This document shows, piece after piece, positions 49,433-58,472 of a DNA stretch of 64,000 nt. Location of the stretch: contig NZ_CP034692.1 in assembly GCF_004114375.1 (NCBI RefSeq), positions 1,302,001-1,366,000 of the forward strand. The letters run 5' to 3'. The translations under genes and the position numbers were made by a program. Within the stretch, counting starts at the first letter, position 1. Every line of letters starts with the position of its first letter. Below the pieces are notes generated by a model, which worked only from the letters and a program-made list of their open reading frames with translations, was not told where the DNA came from and did no database searches. Source of the stretch: Halorubrum sp. BOL3-1 (GTDB taxonomy: Archaea; Halobacteriota; Halobacteria; Halobacteriales; Haloferacaceae).

Positions 49433-52400
49433 CTACGCGACCGGCTCGATGCCGATCGTGACCGCGATGCCCTCAACCTCCCACTCCTCGACGAGACCGC
49501 CGTCGGCGTCCGCGGCCTCGCTCGGGTCGTCGAGCCACGCGTCGGCGCGCACCTCGCCGGCGATCAGGTCGGCGTTGTCGTCGACGAACCCGGCGACGCG
49601 CTCGTCGTCGACCGCGACGCCGACGCGGATCCGCGCCTCCACGTCCAAGTCGAGCTCCTTGCGCATCTCCTGAATCCGGCGGATCACGTCGCGGGCGTAC
49701 CCCTCGGACTCGATCTGGGGGGTCAGGGAGGTGTCGACGTAGACGGTGCCGCCGTCGAAGTCGGCGCCGGAAACGTTCTCCGGCGGCTCCGCGACGTACC
49801 CGACCATCTCGTCGTCGAGATCGACTGGCTCGCCGTCGACCGCGACCTCACCGTCCTCGACCGCCGCGCGCGTCGCCCCCCGGACTGCCTCCATTACTTT
49901 CTGTGCGTCGCCGCCGAAGGCCGGTCCGATGGCGGCCATCTGCGGCTCCGCGGTCTCGACCAGTTCGTCGAACGCGTCGGTGACCACCACCTCGCGGGCG
50001 TTGACGCGGTCGGCTATCAGCTCGGAGAGCCGGTCGACCGCGGCCGTGACCGCCTCGTCGTCAGTCTCGACGACGACGCGCGGCACGGGCCACCGGAGCT
50101 TGCGTCCGGCCTGCTGGCGGGCGTTCGCGGCCGCCTCCTCGACGTCGCGGAAGACCGCCACGTCGCGTTCGAGGTCCGGGTCGCGCAGGTCCGCGTCCGG
50201 CTCGGGGTACGGCAGCGCGTGGACCGTCGTCGCCTCGCCGTCGAGCGTCTGGTACATGCGCTCGGTCATGTACGGCGCGATCGGCGCGAGCAGTCGGGTC
50301 ACCTCGTCGAGAACGGTCGCGAGCGTGGCGTAGGCGCCACGCTTCGAGGCGGAGTCGGCCTCTTCCCACATGCGGTCGCGGACCGCCTTCACGTAGAACC
50401 GCGACACGTCCTGCGTAACGAACTCGATCACGGCGTTGACCGCGTCGCTGACCCGGTAGTCGTCCCACGCGTCAGCGACCTCGGACTCTACGGACTGGAG
50501 CCGCGAGAGGACCCAGCTATCGGCGAGTTCGAGCTCGCCGTCCGAGAGGTCGGCCTCGGCCGGGTCGTAGCCGTCGAGGTCCATGTACTCCAAGGGGAAC
50601 CGGAACACGTTCCAGAGGATGTTGAGCTTGCCTTGGATCTCCCCGAGTCCGTCCCACTCGAACGCGAGGTCGATCCCCTGCTGGTCGTGGCTGAGGAGAT
50701 ACGTGCGGAGCGGGTCGCGTCCGGCGCGGTCGATCGCCTCCTCGGGGGTGACGATGTTCCCGACCGACTTCGACATCTTCCGGCCGTCCTCGTCGTTCGC
50801 GAAGCCGTGCATCAGCACCTCCTCGTAGGGGATCTGGTCGACCGCGGCGGTCCCCATCCCGAGCTGCGACCAGAACCAGCCGCGGGTCTGGTCGTGCGCC
50901 TCGATGATGAGGTCCGCGGGCCACAGCTCCTCGTGGGCCGCCTCGTCGCCCGGGTAGCCGAGCGTCGCCCACGACGCCACCGAGGAGTCGATCCACACGT
51001 CGAACACGTCGTCGATCCGCCGGTAGGTCGTCCCGTCTTCGAGGATGGTGAGGTCGTCCACCGAGGGGCGATGGAGGTCGATCGACTCGGGGTCGACGTC
51101 CTCCTCGACGCGCTCGGCCAGCTCCCCGCGGGTGCCGACCACGATCATATCCTCGTCCAGGGCCCCGGACTCCGCGTCTTCAGGCACCCAGATCGGGATC
51201 GGGATCCCCCAGTAGCGCTGGCGGGAGACGTTCCAGTCGGGGGCGTCCTCGATGAAGTCGCGGAACCGGTTGTCGCGCGCCCACCCCGGGTGCCACTCGG
51301 ACTCCTCCATGTTGTCGAGGAGGTCGTCTTTCACGTCGGTGATCGAGATGAACCACTGGTCGGTGACCACCTGGATGATCCCGGTGTCACACCGCCAGCA
51401 GTGACCGTAGCTGTGCTCGACGGTGCCGTGCGCGAGCATGTGGCCGTCGGCGACCAGGTCCCCGACGATGTCGTCGTTCGCGTCGCGCACGAACTGTCCG
51501 GCGTACTCGCCGGCGGCCTCGGTGAACTCGCCGTTCGGCGCGACGGGACAGTAGGCGTCGAGTCCGAGTTCGGTACCGCGGTGGAAGTCCTCTTCCCCGT
51601 GACCGGGAGCGGAGTGGACCAGCCCGGTGCGGTCGGCCTCCACGTAGTCGGCGGCGTACACCTGCCCGGCCCCGTCGAAATCGGCGTACTCGGCGACGCG
51701 GTCGGCGAGCGGGTGGTCGTACGCCCAGCCGAGCATGTCGGCGCCGGAAAGCTCCGCTTCGACCGCGTAGTCCTCGTAGCGGCCCTCCTGAAGCACGTCC
51801 TCGACGCACTCGGCGGCGACGTACAGCAGCTCCTCCTCGCCGTCCTTCTCGGCGCGGACCGCGTTGTAGGTGAGGTCCTCGTCGACGGCGACGAAGGTGT
51901 TCGCGGGGATCGTCCACGGGGTCGTCGTCCAGATGACGAGGCTCCCCTCCCGGTCCGCGAGCGGGAACTTCACGTAGATGGAGGGGTCCTCGACGTCCTC
52001 GTACTCGACCTCGTTGTTCGCGAGCCCGGTCTCACAGCGCGGGCACTGCGAGATCGAGCGTTTCCCCTGCTCGACGAGGCCGTTGTCCGCGACCTCGGAG
52101 AACGCCCACCAGGCGGCCTCCATGTACTCGGGGTCGACCGTCTCGTAGGGGTCGTCCCAGTCCATCCACGCGCCGATGGATTTGAAGTCCTCGTCCATTG
52201 CCGCCCGGTTCTCGACGGCGAACTGCTTGCACTTCTCGATGAACGCCTCCATCCCGTACTCCTCGATGTCCCGCTTGTTCTCGAAGCCGAGCTCCTCCTC
52301 GACTTTCACCTCTATCGGGAGCCCGTGCATGTCGTAGCCGGGGCGGTCGGTGACGCGGTGGCCGGTCATCCGCTTGTACCGGATGACGGCGTCCTTCAGC

Positions 52401-52585
52401 GTCTTGTTCCAGGCCGTTCCGAGGTGCATCTGCCCGGAGGTGTACGGCGGGCCGTCCGCGAAAAAGAACGGCGGGTCGTCGGCGTGCGCCTCTTTCGCCG
52501 CCTCGTAGGCGTCGTGGTCGTCCCAGTACTCGCCGACCGCGGTCTCGACATCCGCGGGCGCGTACTGGTCGTCGATCTGCTCCAT
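49433..52585 (-). CDS. ileS: Isoleucyl-tRNA synthetase
   Basis: A 1050-aa class I synthetase starting MEQIDDQYAPADVETAVGEY. The HIGH-like motif is HLGT at residues 54-57 (GQMHLGTAWNKTLKDA) and the KMSKS loop begins at Lys603 (GRKMSKSVGNIVTPEEA). The editing domain (CP1) region includes SLVIWTTTPWTIPANTFVAV. The Trp-rich loop YDMHGLPIEVKVEEELGF is conserved in IleRS. The long C-terminal part (DALPYPEPDADLRDPDLERD and beyond) is the archaeal/eukaryotic type. It charges tRNA-Ile. ATG 52585 is preferred over one upstream at 52609 by family alignment. Confidence 0.96.
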   Translation of the reverse strand: MEQIDDQYAPADVETAVGEYWDDHDAYEAAKEAHADDPPFFFADGPPYTSGQMHLGTAWNKTLKDAVIRYKRMTGHRVTDRPGYDMHGLPIEVKVEEELGFENKRDIEEYGMEAFIEKCKQFAVENRAAMDEDFKSIGAWMDWDDPYETVDPEYMEAAWWAFSEVADNGLVEQGKRSISQCPRCETGLANNEVEYEDVEDPSIYVKFPLADREGSLVIWTTTPWTIPANTFVAVDEDLTYNAVRAEKDGEEELLYVAAECVEDVLQEGRYEDYAVEAELSGADMLGWAYDHPLADRVAEYADFDGAGQVYAADYVEADRTGLVHSAPGHGEEDFHRGTELGLDAYCPVAPNGEFTEAAGEYAGQFVRDANDDIVGDLVADGHMLAHGTVEHSYGHCWRCDTGIIQVVTDQWFISITDVKDDLLDNMEESEWHPGWARDNRFRDFIEDAPDWNVSRQRYWGIPIPIWVPEDAESGALDEDMIVVGTRGELAERVEEDVDPESIDLHRPSVDDLTILEDGTTYRRIDDVFDVWIDSSVASWATLGYPGDEAAHEELWPADLIIEAHDQTRGWFWSQLGMGTAAVDQIPYEEVLMHGFANDEDGRKMSKSVGNIVTPEEAIDRAGRDPLRTYLLSHDQQGIDLAFEWDGLGEIQGKLNILWNVFRFPLEYMDLDGYDPAEADLSDGELELADSWVLSRLQSVESEVADAWDDYRVSDAVNAVIEFVTQDVSRFYVKAVRDRMWEEADSASKRGAYATLATVLDEVTRLLAPIAPYMTERMYQTLDGEATTVHALPYPEPDADLRDPDLERDVAVFRDVEEAAANARQQAGRKLRWPVPRVVVETDDEAVTAAVDRLSELIADRVNAREVVVTDAFDELVETAEPQMAAIGPAFGGDAQKVMEAVRGATRAAVEDGEVAVDGEPVDLDDEMVGYVAEPPENVSGADFDGGTVYVDTSLTPQIESEGYARDVIRRIQEMRKELDLDVEARIRVGVAVDDERVAGFVDDNADLIAGEVRADAWLDDPSEAADADGGLVEEWEVEGIAVTIGIEPVA

Positions 52586-52688
52586 ACGCGTTGGTCTTCG
52601 CGCGCGCATTTGAATACGGCGGAGTCGTGGGAACGGTCCGGGTGGCAGGAGACCTCTCGTCTCGGGGACGCAGCGACGAGGTCGTCGG

Positions 52689-53810
52689 TCATCGCGGAGC
52701 GGGAGCGCCGTCTGCGAAGTAGTCCGCGAGCCGCTCGGCGGCCTCGGTCGCGCGCGGCGTCACCAGGGCGAACCGGATCCACTCGTCGCGAGCGGTGCCG
52801 AACGCCTCCCCCGGCATGCCGGCGACGCCCGCCTCGTCGACGAGCCGCTTGACGTTCGCCATCGTTCCCGGGAACCCCTCGAAGCGGGCGAGCACGTAGA
52901 ATCCGCCTTCGGGGCGGTTGTACTCCGCGCCCGCCGCGTCGAGGGCGCTCGTGAAGGCGTCGACGCGGTCCGCGAGCAGGTCGCGGGACTCGGCGTAGTA
53001 CTCCCGCGGCGTCGCGGCGAGCGCGTGGTAGGCCGCGTACTGCGAGGGCCGCGCCCCGGCGACGTTCACGAGCATGTGTCGCGTCCGGGCCTCGTCGACG
53101 TGGTCCGGCGGGAAAATCCCGTATCCGACTCGAAAGCCGGTGATCGCCATCGACTTCGAGAAGCCACTCGTGACGATCACGCGGTCGGAATCGAGCGTCA
53201 GCGCCGACTCGAACGAGCCGGCGAGATCGAACCGGTCGTACACCTCGTCGACGACGACGAGGGCGTCGACCGACTCCGCGATCGAGACGACCTCGCGGAC
53301 CGCGTCGAGGTCGTACACCGCGCCGGTCGGGTTGTTCGGCGTGTTCAACACAGCGAGGGCGGTGTCCTCGCTCGCCGCCTCGCGGACCGCGTCGACGTCG
53401 AGGCTCCCGTCGCGTTCGGTCGGCACCAGCGTCGGCTCGCCGCCGAGCAGGTCCGTCTTCCCGGGGTAGTACGGGTACACCGGGTCGGTGAGCAGCGCCT
53501 CGTCGCCGGCGCCGCGGTCGAGCGCGCGCGCCATCGCGAGGTAGTTCGCCTCGCCGGTACCGTTGGTGACGACCACGCGGTCGACGTCGACGCCGCGACG
53601 GGCGGCGATCGTCTCCCGCAGCTCGCGGAGCCCTTCGCTCGGCGGGTACTGAAAGTCGGCGGGCGGGAGGTCGGCGTAGTCGCGCAGCGCCTCGCGGAGC
53701 GCGGCGGGCGGCTCCCAGTCGGGGTTGCCGCTCACCATGTCGATGACGTCGCCGTCGGCGGCCGCGGCGTACTCCATCACGTGGAAGAACTTCGGCTCCT
53801 CGTACTCCAT
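52689..53810 (-). CDS. Pyridoxal-phosphate aminotransferase, class I/II
   Basis: A 373-aa protein starting MEYEEPKFFHVMEYAAAADG. PLP-binding features: TNGTGEANYLAMARALDRGA, VLNTPNNPTGAVYDLDAVRE, the Asp in VVDEVYDRFD and the Schiff-base Lys219 in SGFSKSMAITGFRVGY. The C-terminal arginine region is DEWIRFALVTPRATEAAERL. It belongs to the aspartate/aromatic aminotransferase group; the donor and acceptor are not determinable. It ends 104 bp before the start of ileS on the same strand and is divergent from the YdjM-like gene at 53941. Confidence 0.9.
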   Translation of the reverse strand: MEYEEPKFFHVMEYAAAADGDVIDMVSGNPDWEPPAALREALRDYADLPPADFQYPPSEGLRELRETIAARRGVDVDRVVVTNGTGEANYLAMARALDRGAGDEALLTDPVYPYYPGKTDLLGGEPTLVPTERDGSLDVDAVREAASEDTALAVLNTPNNPTGAVYDLDAVREVVSIAESVDALVVVDEVYDRFDLAGSFESALTLDSDRVIVTSGFSKSMAITGFRVGYGIFPPDHVDEARTRHMLVNVAGARPSQYAAYHALAATPREYYAESRDLLADRVDAFTSALDAAGAEYNRPEGGFYVLARFEGFPGTMANVKRLVDEAGVAGMPGEAFGTARDEWIRFALVTPRATEAAERLADYFADGAPAPR

Positions 53811-53940
53811 ACGGCCGGGTCGGACGCGGTCGCCGTGGCTCTTTCGACCCGGCGGGTCGGGATCGGTGGCCGGCGGCGGGACGAGAACGGTCGCGGGTGC
53901 GATCCGGTGGTTTGACCTGCCGTCCCGCGCAGGGGAGGGC

Positions 53941-54453
53941 ATGAACAAACGCGGCCACGTCCTCAACGCCCTCTTGCTCGCACTCGGACTCGGATTCGTC
54001 CTCGAACCGGGGCTCAACGCGGCGACGGTAGAGATGATCGCGCAGGTCACTGTTCCCCTCGTGTTGGGGGCGCTGTTCCCCGACGTCGACACCGCCTTCG
54101 GACGCCACCGGAAGACGCTCCACAGCCTCCCGGTGCTCGCGGTGTTCTTAGCGTACCCGATCGTCTTCGGCAACCTCCAGTACGTGTGGATCGGCGTGTT
54201 GACGCACTACGTTCTCGACGTGGTCGGGAGCCGACGCGGGATCGCGCTGTTCCACCCGCTCTCCGACGAGGAGTACTCGCTGCCGACGGGCGTGACGACG
54301 AGCAGCAAGTACGCGGACCTGGTCACCGTGATCATCACCGCGGTCGAGATCGCCGCGCTCTGGGCGGTCCACACCTACGTCGTCAACCTCAACCTCGACC
54401 TCTCGGCGGCCACGCGGGCGGTCTCGGAGGCCGCGGCCGGGTTCGGATTATAA
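53941..54453 (+). CDS. YdjM-like membrane hydrolase family protein
   Basis: A 170-aa membrane protein beginning MNKRGHVLNALLLALGLGFV. The family metal ligands are at H6 (RGHVLNAL), FPDVDTAFGRHRKTLHSL (Asp, His) and TYYVLDVV-type THYVLDVVGSR (His, Asp). It has four helices. It is more conventional than the two paralogues at 15536 and 16202. The start matches a promoter-proximal ATG; the protein is divergent from the aminotransferase. Probably a metal-dependent hydrolase at the membrane, substrate unknown. Confidence 0.83.
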   Translation: MNKRGHVLNALLLALGLGFVLEPGLNAATVEMIAQVTVPLVLGALFPDVDTAFGRHRKTLHSLPVLAVFLAYPIVFGNLQYVWIGVLTHYVLDVVGSRRGIALFHPLSDEEYSLPTGVTTSSKYADLVTVIITAVEIAALWAVHTYVVNLNLDLSAATRAVSEAAAGFGL

Positions 54454-54543
54454 TGCGGCACAGTCAACGCGGGGAGTTGCTTGGAGTCCGCGACGGATCG
54501 GAACTTAACAGATATATCCGACACGCGTGTACGCTTCCGTAAC

Positions 54544-54861
54544 ATGAACTTCTGTGACGAGTGTGGTTCGATGATGCACACGGAGGGCGACGCGTGGGTG
54601 TGTCGCTCCTGTGAGAACGAGGAGCCGCGGGACTCGCAGGCGGAAGCGGCGATGGCGACTCGGGACGGACAGCGGGACGACGGGGCGCCCGCCGTGGCCG
54701 ACGCGACCCGGGGTTCCACCGAGACGACGCAGGAGCCCTGTCCGGCGGACGACTGCGACAGCGACCGGGCCCGCTACGAGATGCTGCCGAAGCCGGGAGG
54801 CTCCTACGAGGTTCGGCTGTTCACCTGCGTCGAGTGCGGCCACAAGTGGCGCGATTCCTGA
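54544..54861 (+). CDS. TFS/RPB9-like zinc-ribbon factor lacking the catalytic acidic pair
   Basis: A 105-aa protein. N-terminal zinc ribbon: MNFCDECGSMMHTEGDAWVC then RSCENEEPRD with Cys4, 7, 20, 23. C-terminal zinc ribbon: Cys66, Cys71, Cys95, Cys98 within CPADDCDSDRARYEM and RLFTCVECGHKWRDS. This is the arrangement of archaeal TFS, which stimulates RNA polymerase transcript cleavage through an Asp-Glu pair at the tip of the C-terminal ribbon. Here the tip reads LPKPGGSYEVRLF, so DE is absent, and the first pair is CX4C instead of CX2C. It likely binds polymerase without cleavage activity, as described for non-canonical TFS paralogues. Confidence 0.82.
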   Translation: MNFCDECGSMMHTEGDAWVCRSCENEEPRDSQAEAAMATRDGQRDDGAPAVADATRGSTETTQEPCPADDCDSDRARYEMLPKPGGSYEVRLFTCVECGHKWRDS

Positions 54862-55244
54862 CGGCGTCTCTCGCGAGTCCCGCCGCTTAGCCGACGTGTC
54901 CGGCGTAAAAAGAGGTCCCGTGCCGTATGGAACTGCTGTGTTCGGTACGACCGCGTGAGATCACTGGTCTACTTGCCTGTTGAAATTCTATTTTTCAGAG
55001 ATATTTTCGCCTGAAACAGCCGGTCGATAGAGACTGCGAGTTGACCGCTAAGGTTCCTACCAGTTTCGGATGACGTTCAGAGCGCAGTACAAGGTACAAC
55101 GCGCGAGTCTTGTACCGTGGCATCCCAACGGACTGGCAGAGCAGTCATCGAACGCGCTCTGGTGTTCTGGCGAAACGATTTTATATTATTTTTATATTTT
55201 GGATAGTAGCCAAAACGTATACGTCCTGAAACTATAGATAAGCC
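54862..55244. other. Intergenic stretch with possible mobile-element remnant
   Basis: No intact gene. On the minus strand, about 55012-55115 reads RYKTRALYLVLRSERHPKLV and then GTLAVNSQSLSTGCFRRKYL with a stop, a segment that looks like the end of haloarchaeal insertion-sequence repeats. There are also AT-rich patches near 55175-55200 (TTTTATATTATTTTTATATT) that may be the promoter of the cupin gene. The composition is more AT-rich than the flanks. Confidence 0.35.
55182..55201 (+). promoter_or_regulatory. AT-rich promoter stretch of the cupin gene
   Basis: A near-continuous A/T run (TATATTATTTTTATATTTTG) ending about 45 nt before the cupin GTG at 55245. Part of it probably acts as a TATA box. 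The extremely low GC distinguishes it from the rest of the window. Confidence 0.35.
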
Positions 55245-55574
55245 GTGAATCAAATTAACGTTGCTGACGCAGCGGATCAGTTGGCTGAGGACGGAGAGAT
55301 GGAAACTGAACTAATGCGTGAGGTATCGTTCAGTCTCCAAGTGATGCGGTTTGAACCGGGTGACGAGGATCAGATGCACGCTCACGCTGAAGAAGAAATT
55401 TATATCATTAATACAGGCGAAGCGACGCTCGTAACCGAGGACGAGTCGGTTGAGGTTGCACCGGGTGACGTTGTCCACCTCGGGTCCGGGACGGACCACC
55501 AGTTTACCGACTTCAACGACGAGTTCGCCGTTACGGTGGTGTACGCGCCTGCTGAGGGGTCTCAGGCAGTATAA
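55245..55574 (+). CDS. Cupin-domain protein
   Basis: A 109-aa small cupin with a GTG start (MNQINVADAADQLAEDGEME). Cupin motif 1 is DQMHAHAEEEIYIINTGEAT, with metal ligands His, His and Glu; motif 2 is PGDVVHLGSGTDHQFTDF with His. One metal site in a single beta-barrel. Such small cupins act as isomerases, dioxygenases or sugar-binding regulators; none can be singled out. Codon use looks less GC-biased than neighbours, consistent with its location in a mosaic stretch between decayed elements. Confidence 0.78.
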   Translation: MNQINVADAADQLAEDGEMETELMREVSFSLQVMRFEPGDEDQMHAHAEEEIYIINTGEATLVTEDESVEVAPGDVVHLGSGTDHQFTDFNDEFAVTVVYAPAEGSQAV

Positions 55575-55642
55575 GAATCGGCCGCATCCGACAGCAGGAG
55601 ACTCCCCAACTTTGTCTCTGCCTACCCCTTCCGCCTCAACAT

Positions 55643-55774
55643 ATGACTGACGGCCAGTCCGACTCATTTGACGGACCGAACTCGATTGCTGGTTACATCC
55701 TCTATATCTATCACGGGTTACCTACTATTTATTTGATAATTCACGATCTTCTGCGAGAAGTGGTTCAGTATTGA
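55643..55774 (+). CDS. Hypothetical 43-aa protein
   Basis: ATG 55643 to TGA 55774 encodes MTDGQSDSFDGPNSIAGYIL, followed by YIYHGLPTIYLIIHDLLREV. One hydrophobic amphipathic stretch (AGYILYIYHGLPTIYLIIH) could enter the membrane. AT-rich codon use and low conservation make it doubtful; it may be a remnant. No Shine-Dalgarno-like sequence is visible. Confidence 0.25.
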   Translation: MTDGQSDSFDGPNSIAGYILYIYHGLPTIYLIIHDLLREVVQY

Positions 55775-55824
55775 GCGATCGAGGGAGGAAAACTAACAGC
55801 TTATGAATATTTCAACGGGGCCGT

Positions 55825-56589
55825 CTACTCGTAGACCCTCACGTCGTCGAACCGGCCCTCGTAGGCGACGTTCGACGGGAGCGTCGGCTCGTTACCGGAG
55901 AGGAACATCCGGTCGAGTTTCGCCCAAGTGTTCTCGTAGCCGAGGTGCGCGAACTCGACGAGACCGCGGAGCCGGTGGCCGACCCCGCCTCGGTGGATCA
56001 CCTTCCGGGGACGGCGCTCGCGGAACGCGTTCACGACTGCCTCGGCGTCGTCGAGGTCGCCCTCGAAGGCCGTCCACGCCTCCCCGACCGTACCGGGAAG
56101 GTGCGCGTACGACGATCCGAACCCGGTGCGGCCGGTCGCTTCGGCGGTCCGACGCGCTCGGGCGTTCTGGTGGGGTAACAGCTTCGTGTTGTACGTCTCT
56201 ATCGAGTCGATCCGGTCGGCGTGGGCGTCGACCTCGGGCCGCGTGAGCGAGATGGTGGCGAATCCGGGGTGCGGGACGAGGACGGCGGCGTCCTGCCGCT
56301 CGAACTCGGCCATCGCGCCCTCGAAGGTGATGTAGTCGGGAACCGGGTCGGAGAGGCCGACGACGAGGAGGTGCCGTCGGTTCCCCCAGTCGCCGGTGAA
56401 CACCTCGCGGGCGGGGACGACGGTCAGCTCGTCGTCGGAGTGTCGGGCCGCGCGCTCGCGGACCGTGGGGAGGCGCGTGAAGTGCGGCGCGTACACGAGC
56501 GCGTCGATCCCGCGGGCCTTCGCGCGGGCGACGACCTCGTCGTCGAGCACCTTGACGTGGGCGTCGACGCGCGTTCTCGATCGGGTCAC
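55825..56589 (-). CDS. PHP-domain phosphoesterase-like protein
   Basis: About 254 aa from GTG 56589. It shows PHP-domain features: VDAHVKVLDDEVVARAKARG (early His), YAPHFTRL, VPAREVFTGDWGNRRHLLVV, VPHPGFATISLTRPEVD and SYAHLPGTVGEAWTAF, with the usual scattered His/Asp metal ligands for a trinuclear zinc site. The C-terminal 70 residues (RRPRKVIHRGGVGHRLRGLV) are the extension seen in haloarchaeal members. The activity is a guess: a phosphoesterase acting on nucleotides or RNA. The start is uncertain; the frame is open further upstream to 56616. Divergent from the zinc finger gene. Confidence 0.7.
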   Translation of the reverse strand: MTRSRTRVDAHVKVLDDEVVARAKARGIDALVYAPHFTRLPTVRERAARHSDDELTVVPAREVFTGDWGNRRHLLVVGLSDPVPDYITFEGAMAEFERQDAAVLVPHPGFATISLTRPEVDAHADRIDSIETYNTKLLPHQNARARRTAEATGRTGFGSSYAHLPGTVGEAWTAFEGDLDDAEAVVNAFRERRPRKVIHRGGVGHRLRGLVEFAHLGYENTWAKLDRMFLSGNEPTLPSNVAYEGRFDDVRVYE

Positions 56590-56747
56590 GGTGAGACGGT
56601 CGTCGCCGTCGCGCAAAGACGTATCGTTCGACGACGACGGTGCCGCGACCGCCGCCCGGACACCCCGTCGATCGACGGCGGTCGACGCCGACCTGCGAAC
56701 CCGCCGACGTGGGAAACCGTTAATTCCCCTCGGGCGAGAGTGCGGGT

Positions 56748-57047
56748 ATGGCCCCTCGCTGGACGTGCGGCATCGGCGACTGCGACGCCGGCTTCGACGA
56801 CGTGGAGGCGGCGATCGTCCACCAGACGAACGAGCACCAGCGCCACGAGTGTAAGGTGTGTGGCACCATCGTCCCCGACGGCTACTTCGCGATCCGCCAC
56901 GCGTTCGACGAACACACCCGGGCCGAGTTCGTCCGCGCGTACGACGCCGACTCCGCGGCGGTGCGCCGTCGCGAGGAGATCAAAGGCGAGATCGAGACCG
57001 AGGCGGACCTCCAACGGGTCGTCGAGGAGCTCGACCGCGGCGTCTGA
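56748..57047 (+). CDS. C2H2-type zinc-finger protein
   Basis: A 99-aa protein starting MAPRWTCGIGDCDAGFDDVE. Two zinc-binding units: CGIGDC with HQTNEH, then HECKVCGTIVPDGYFAIRHA with HAFDEHTR. The spacing (C-x4-C and C-x2-C with two His) is similar to small archaeal C2H2 proteins. The C-terminal 40 residues are a charged helix (RRREEIKGEIETEADLQRVV). It probably contacts nucleic acid or protein; the regulatory target is not known. Divergent to the PHP gene (158-bp gap) and convergent with arginase. Confidence 0.75.
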   Translation: MAPRWTCGIGDCDAGFDDVEAAIVHQTNEHQRHECKVCGTIVPDGYFAIRHAFDEHTRAEFVRAYDADSAAVRRREEIKGEIETEADLQRVVEELDRGV

Positions 57048-57083
57048 GCCGTCCCCGTTCTCGAGCCGTCGCGATCGCTCCGC

Positions 57084-57989
57084 CTACAGCACCCGCTTCC
57101 CGAACGCGCTCGCGGCCAGCTCGGTCGCCAGCTCGGCCGTCTCGTTGTGCTGGTCGAGCGTCGGGTTCACCTCGACGACCTCCATCGACCGGAGCGCGTC
57201 CGTCTCGTCGACGATCTCCATCGCGCTGTGGGCTTCTCGATAGGTGACGCCCCCGCGAACGGGCGTGCCGACCCCGGGCGCCGCGTTCGGGTCGAGCCAG
57301 TCCAGGTCGAGGCTGACGTGGATCCCGTCGACGCCCGCCGAGGCGACCGACAGCGCCTCCTCCGTGACCGCCGTGATCCCACGCTCGTCGATGTCGGACA
57401 TCGTGTACGCCGCGAAACCGCGGTCGCGGAGCAGCGCCGTCTCGGCCTCGTCGACCGACCGGAGCCCGACCAAGGCGACGTTCTCCGGAGAGAGTCCCGA
57501 CGCGTTCGCCCACTCGGTGTCCGCAAACTCGCCGACCCCGAGCGCGGCCGCCAGCGGCATCCCGTGGACGTTCCCCGAGGGCGTCGTCGCGGGCGTGTTG
57601 AGGTCGGCGTGCGCGTCGAACCACACCGCGCCGACGTCCGCGTCGCGCGCGGACCCGACGAGGCTCCCGATAGCGATGGAGTGGTCGCCGCCGAGGGCGA
57701 GCGGGACCTCGCCGTCGGCGAGCGTCGCGGCGACCTCGTCACCGAGCCGCCGACAGACGTCGGCCGTCTCGCGGAGGAACTTGGCCTTCCCCTCGCTGGG
57801 CGCGTCGGCGTCGGGGTCGCGCTCCTCGGCCCGGGGGACGGGGAGGTCGCCCGTGTCGACGGTCTCGACGCCGGCCCCGGCGAGCTGGTCTGCGAGTCCG
57901 CCGTACCGGATCGCCGACGGTCCCATGTCGACTCCGCGTCGGTTCGCCCCGTAGTCCGTCGGTGCGCCGATGATCCTGACCGTGGTCAT
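57084..57989 (-). CDS. rocF: Arginase family ureohydrolase
   Basis: A 301-aa protein starting MTTVRIIGAPTDYGANRRGV. The ureohydrolase metal ligands are present: His103 (LGGDHSIA), Asp125, His127 and Asp129 (WFDAHADLNTP), and Asp228 and Asp230 (HVSLDLDWLDP). The arginase-type SGNVHGMPLAAAL follows the Asp cluster. It hydrolyses arginine to ornithine and urea. The C-terminus with EVNPTLDQHNETAELATELA is standard. Agmatinase is less likely because of the SGNVHGMP motif and N-terminal GAPTDYGANRRGVDMGPSAI. Monocistronic; the neighbours have no arginine link. Confidence 0.9.
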   Translation of the reverse strand: MTTVRIIGAPTDYGANRRGVDMGPSAIRYGGLADQLAGAGVETVDTGDLPVPRAEERDPDADAPSEGKAKFLRETADVCRRLGDEVAATLADGEVPLALGGDHSIAIGSLVGSARDADVGAVWFDAHADLNTPATTPSGNVHGMPLAAALGVGEFADTEWANASGLSPENVALVGLRSVDEAETALLRDRGFAAYTMSDIDERGITAVTEEALSVASAGVDGIHVSLDLDWLDPNAAPGVGTPVRGGVTYREAHSAMEIVDETDALRSMEVVEVNPTLDQHNETAELATELAASAFGKRVL

Positions 57990-58146
57990 ACCGGCTACGC
58001 GACGCGCCGGGATTTCAATGGTGGGGATCGTCGACGGCGGACGGGACGCTCGGCCGCGCGTCGGTCAACGACGGTCCCGCCGGCTCCACCGGTCCCGCCT
58101 CGCCGGATCGGACACCGTTTTGCGCCCGGGCCGCCACGAGTCGACC

Positions 58147-58365
58147 ATGGACAGCTCGGACTCGTACTCCGTCGACCCCGGCGACATCGAGCCGGTCGGC
58201 GCGACGATCGCGGTCGCGTTCACCGGCGCGGCGGTCGGACTCGTCGGCGCCGCGGTCTCGTTCGTCTCGGCCGACCTCGGACTCGCGCTGATCGGCGTCG
58301 GCGTCGTCGTCGCGCTGTCGAGTCCGATCGCGTACGTCCGGATGAAGCGGCTGCGCGGGGAGTGA
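58147..58365 (+). CDS. Small two-helix membrane protein
   Basis: A 72-aa protein, MDSSDSYSVDPGDIEPVGAT, then two helices (IAVAFTGAAVGLVGAAVSFV and LGLALIGVGVVVALSSPIAY) and a basic tail VRMKRLRGE. It is like the small conserved haloarchaeal proteins of unknown role. The start at 58147 is favoured by the conserved N-terminal phrase and its position 20-40 nt after a G/C-rich patch. Divergent from arginase by 157 bp. Confidence 0.6.
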   Translation: MDSSDSYSVDPGDIEPVGATIAVAFTGAAVGLVGAAVSFVSADLGLALIGVGVVVALSSPIAYVRMKRLRGE

Positions 58366-58472
58366 GCCGGACCGGTCGAAACCGAGGGTAGCCGGCCGTC
58401 GAGGGGATTCCACACGATCATTTATAAGCAAATTCCATCGCATTTAAGCGGGGGCGTGGTGTATTCGTCACC

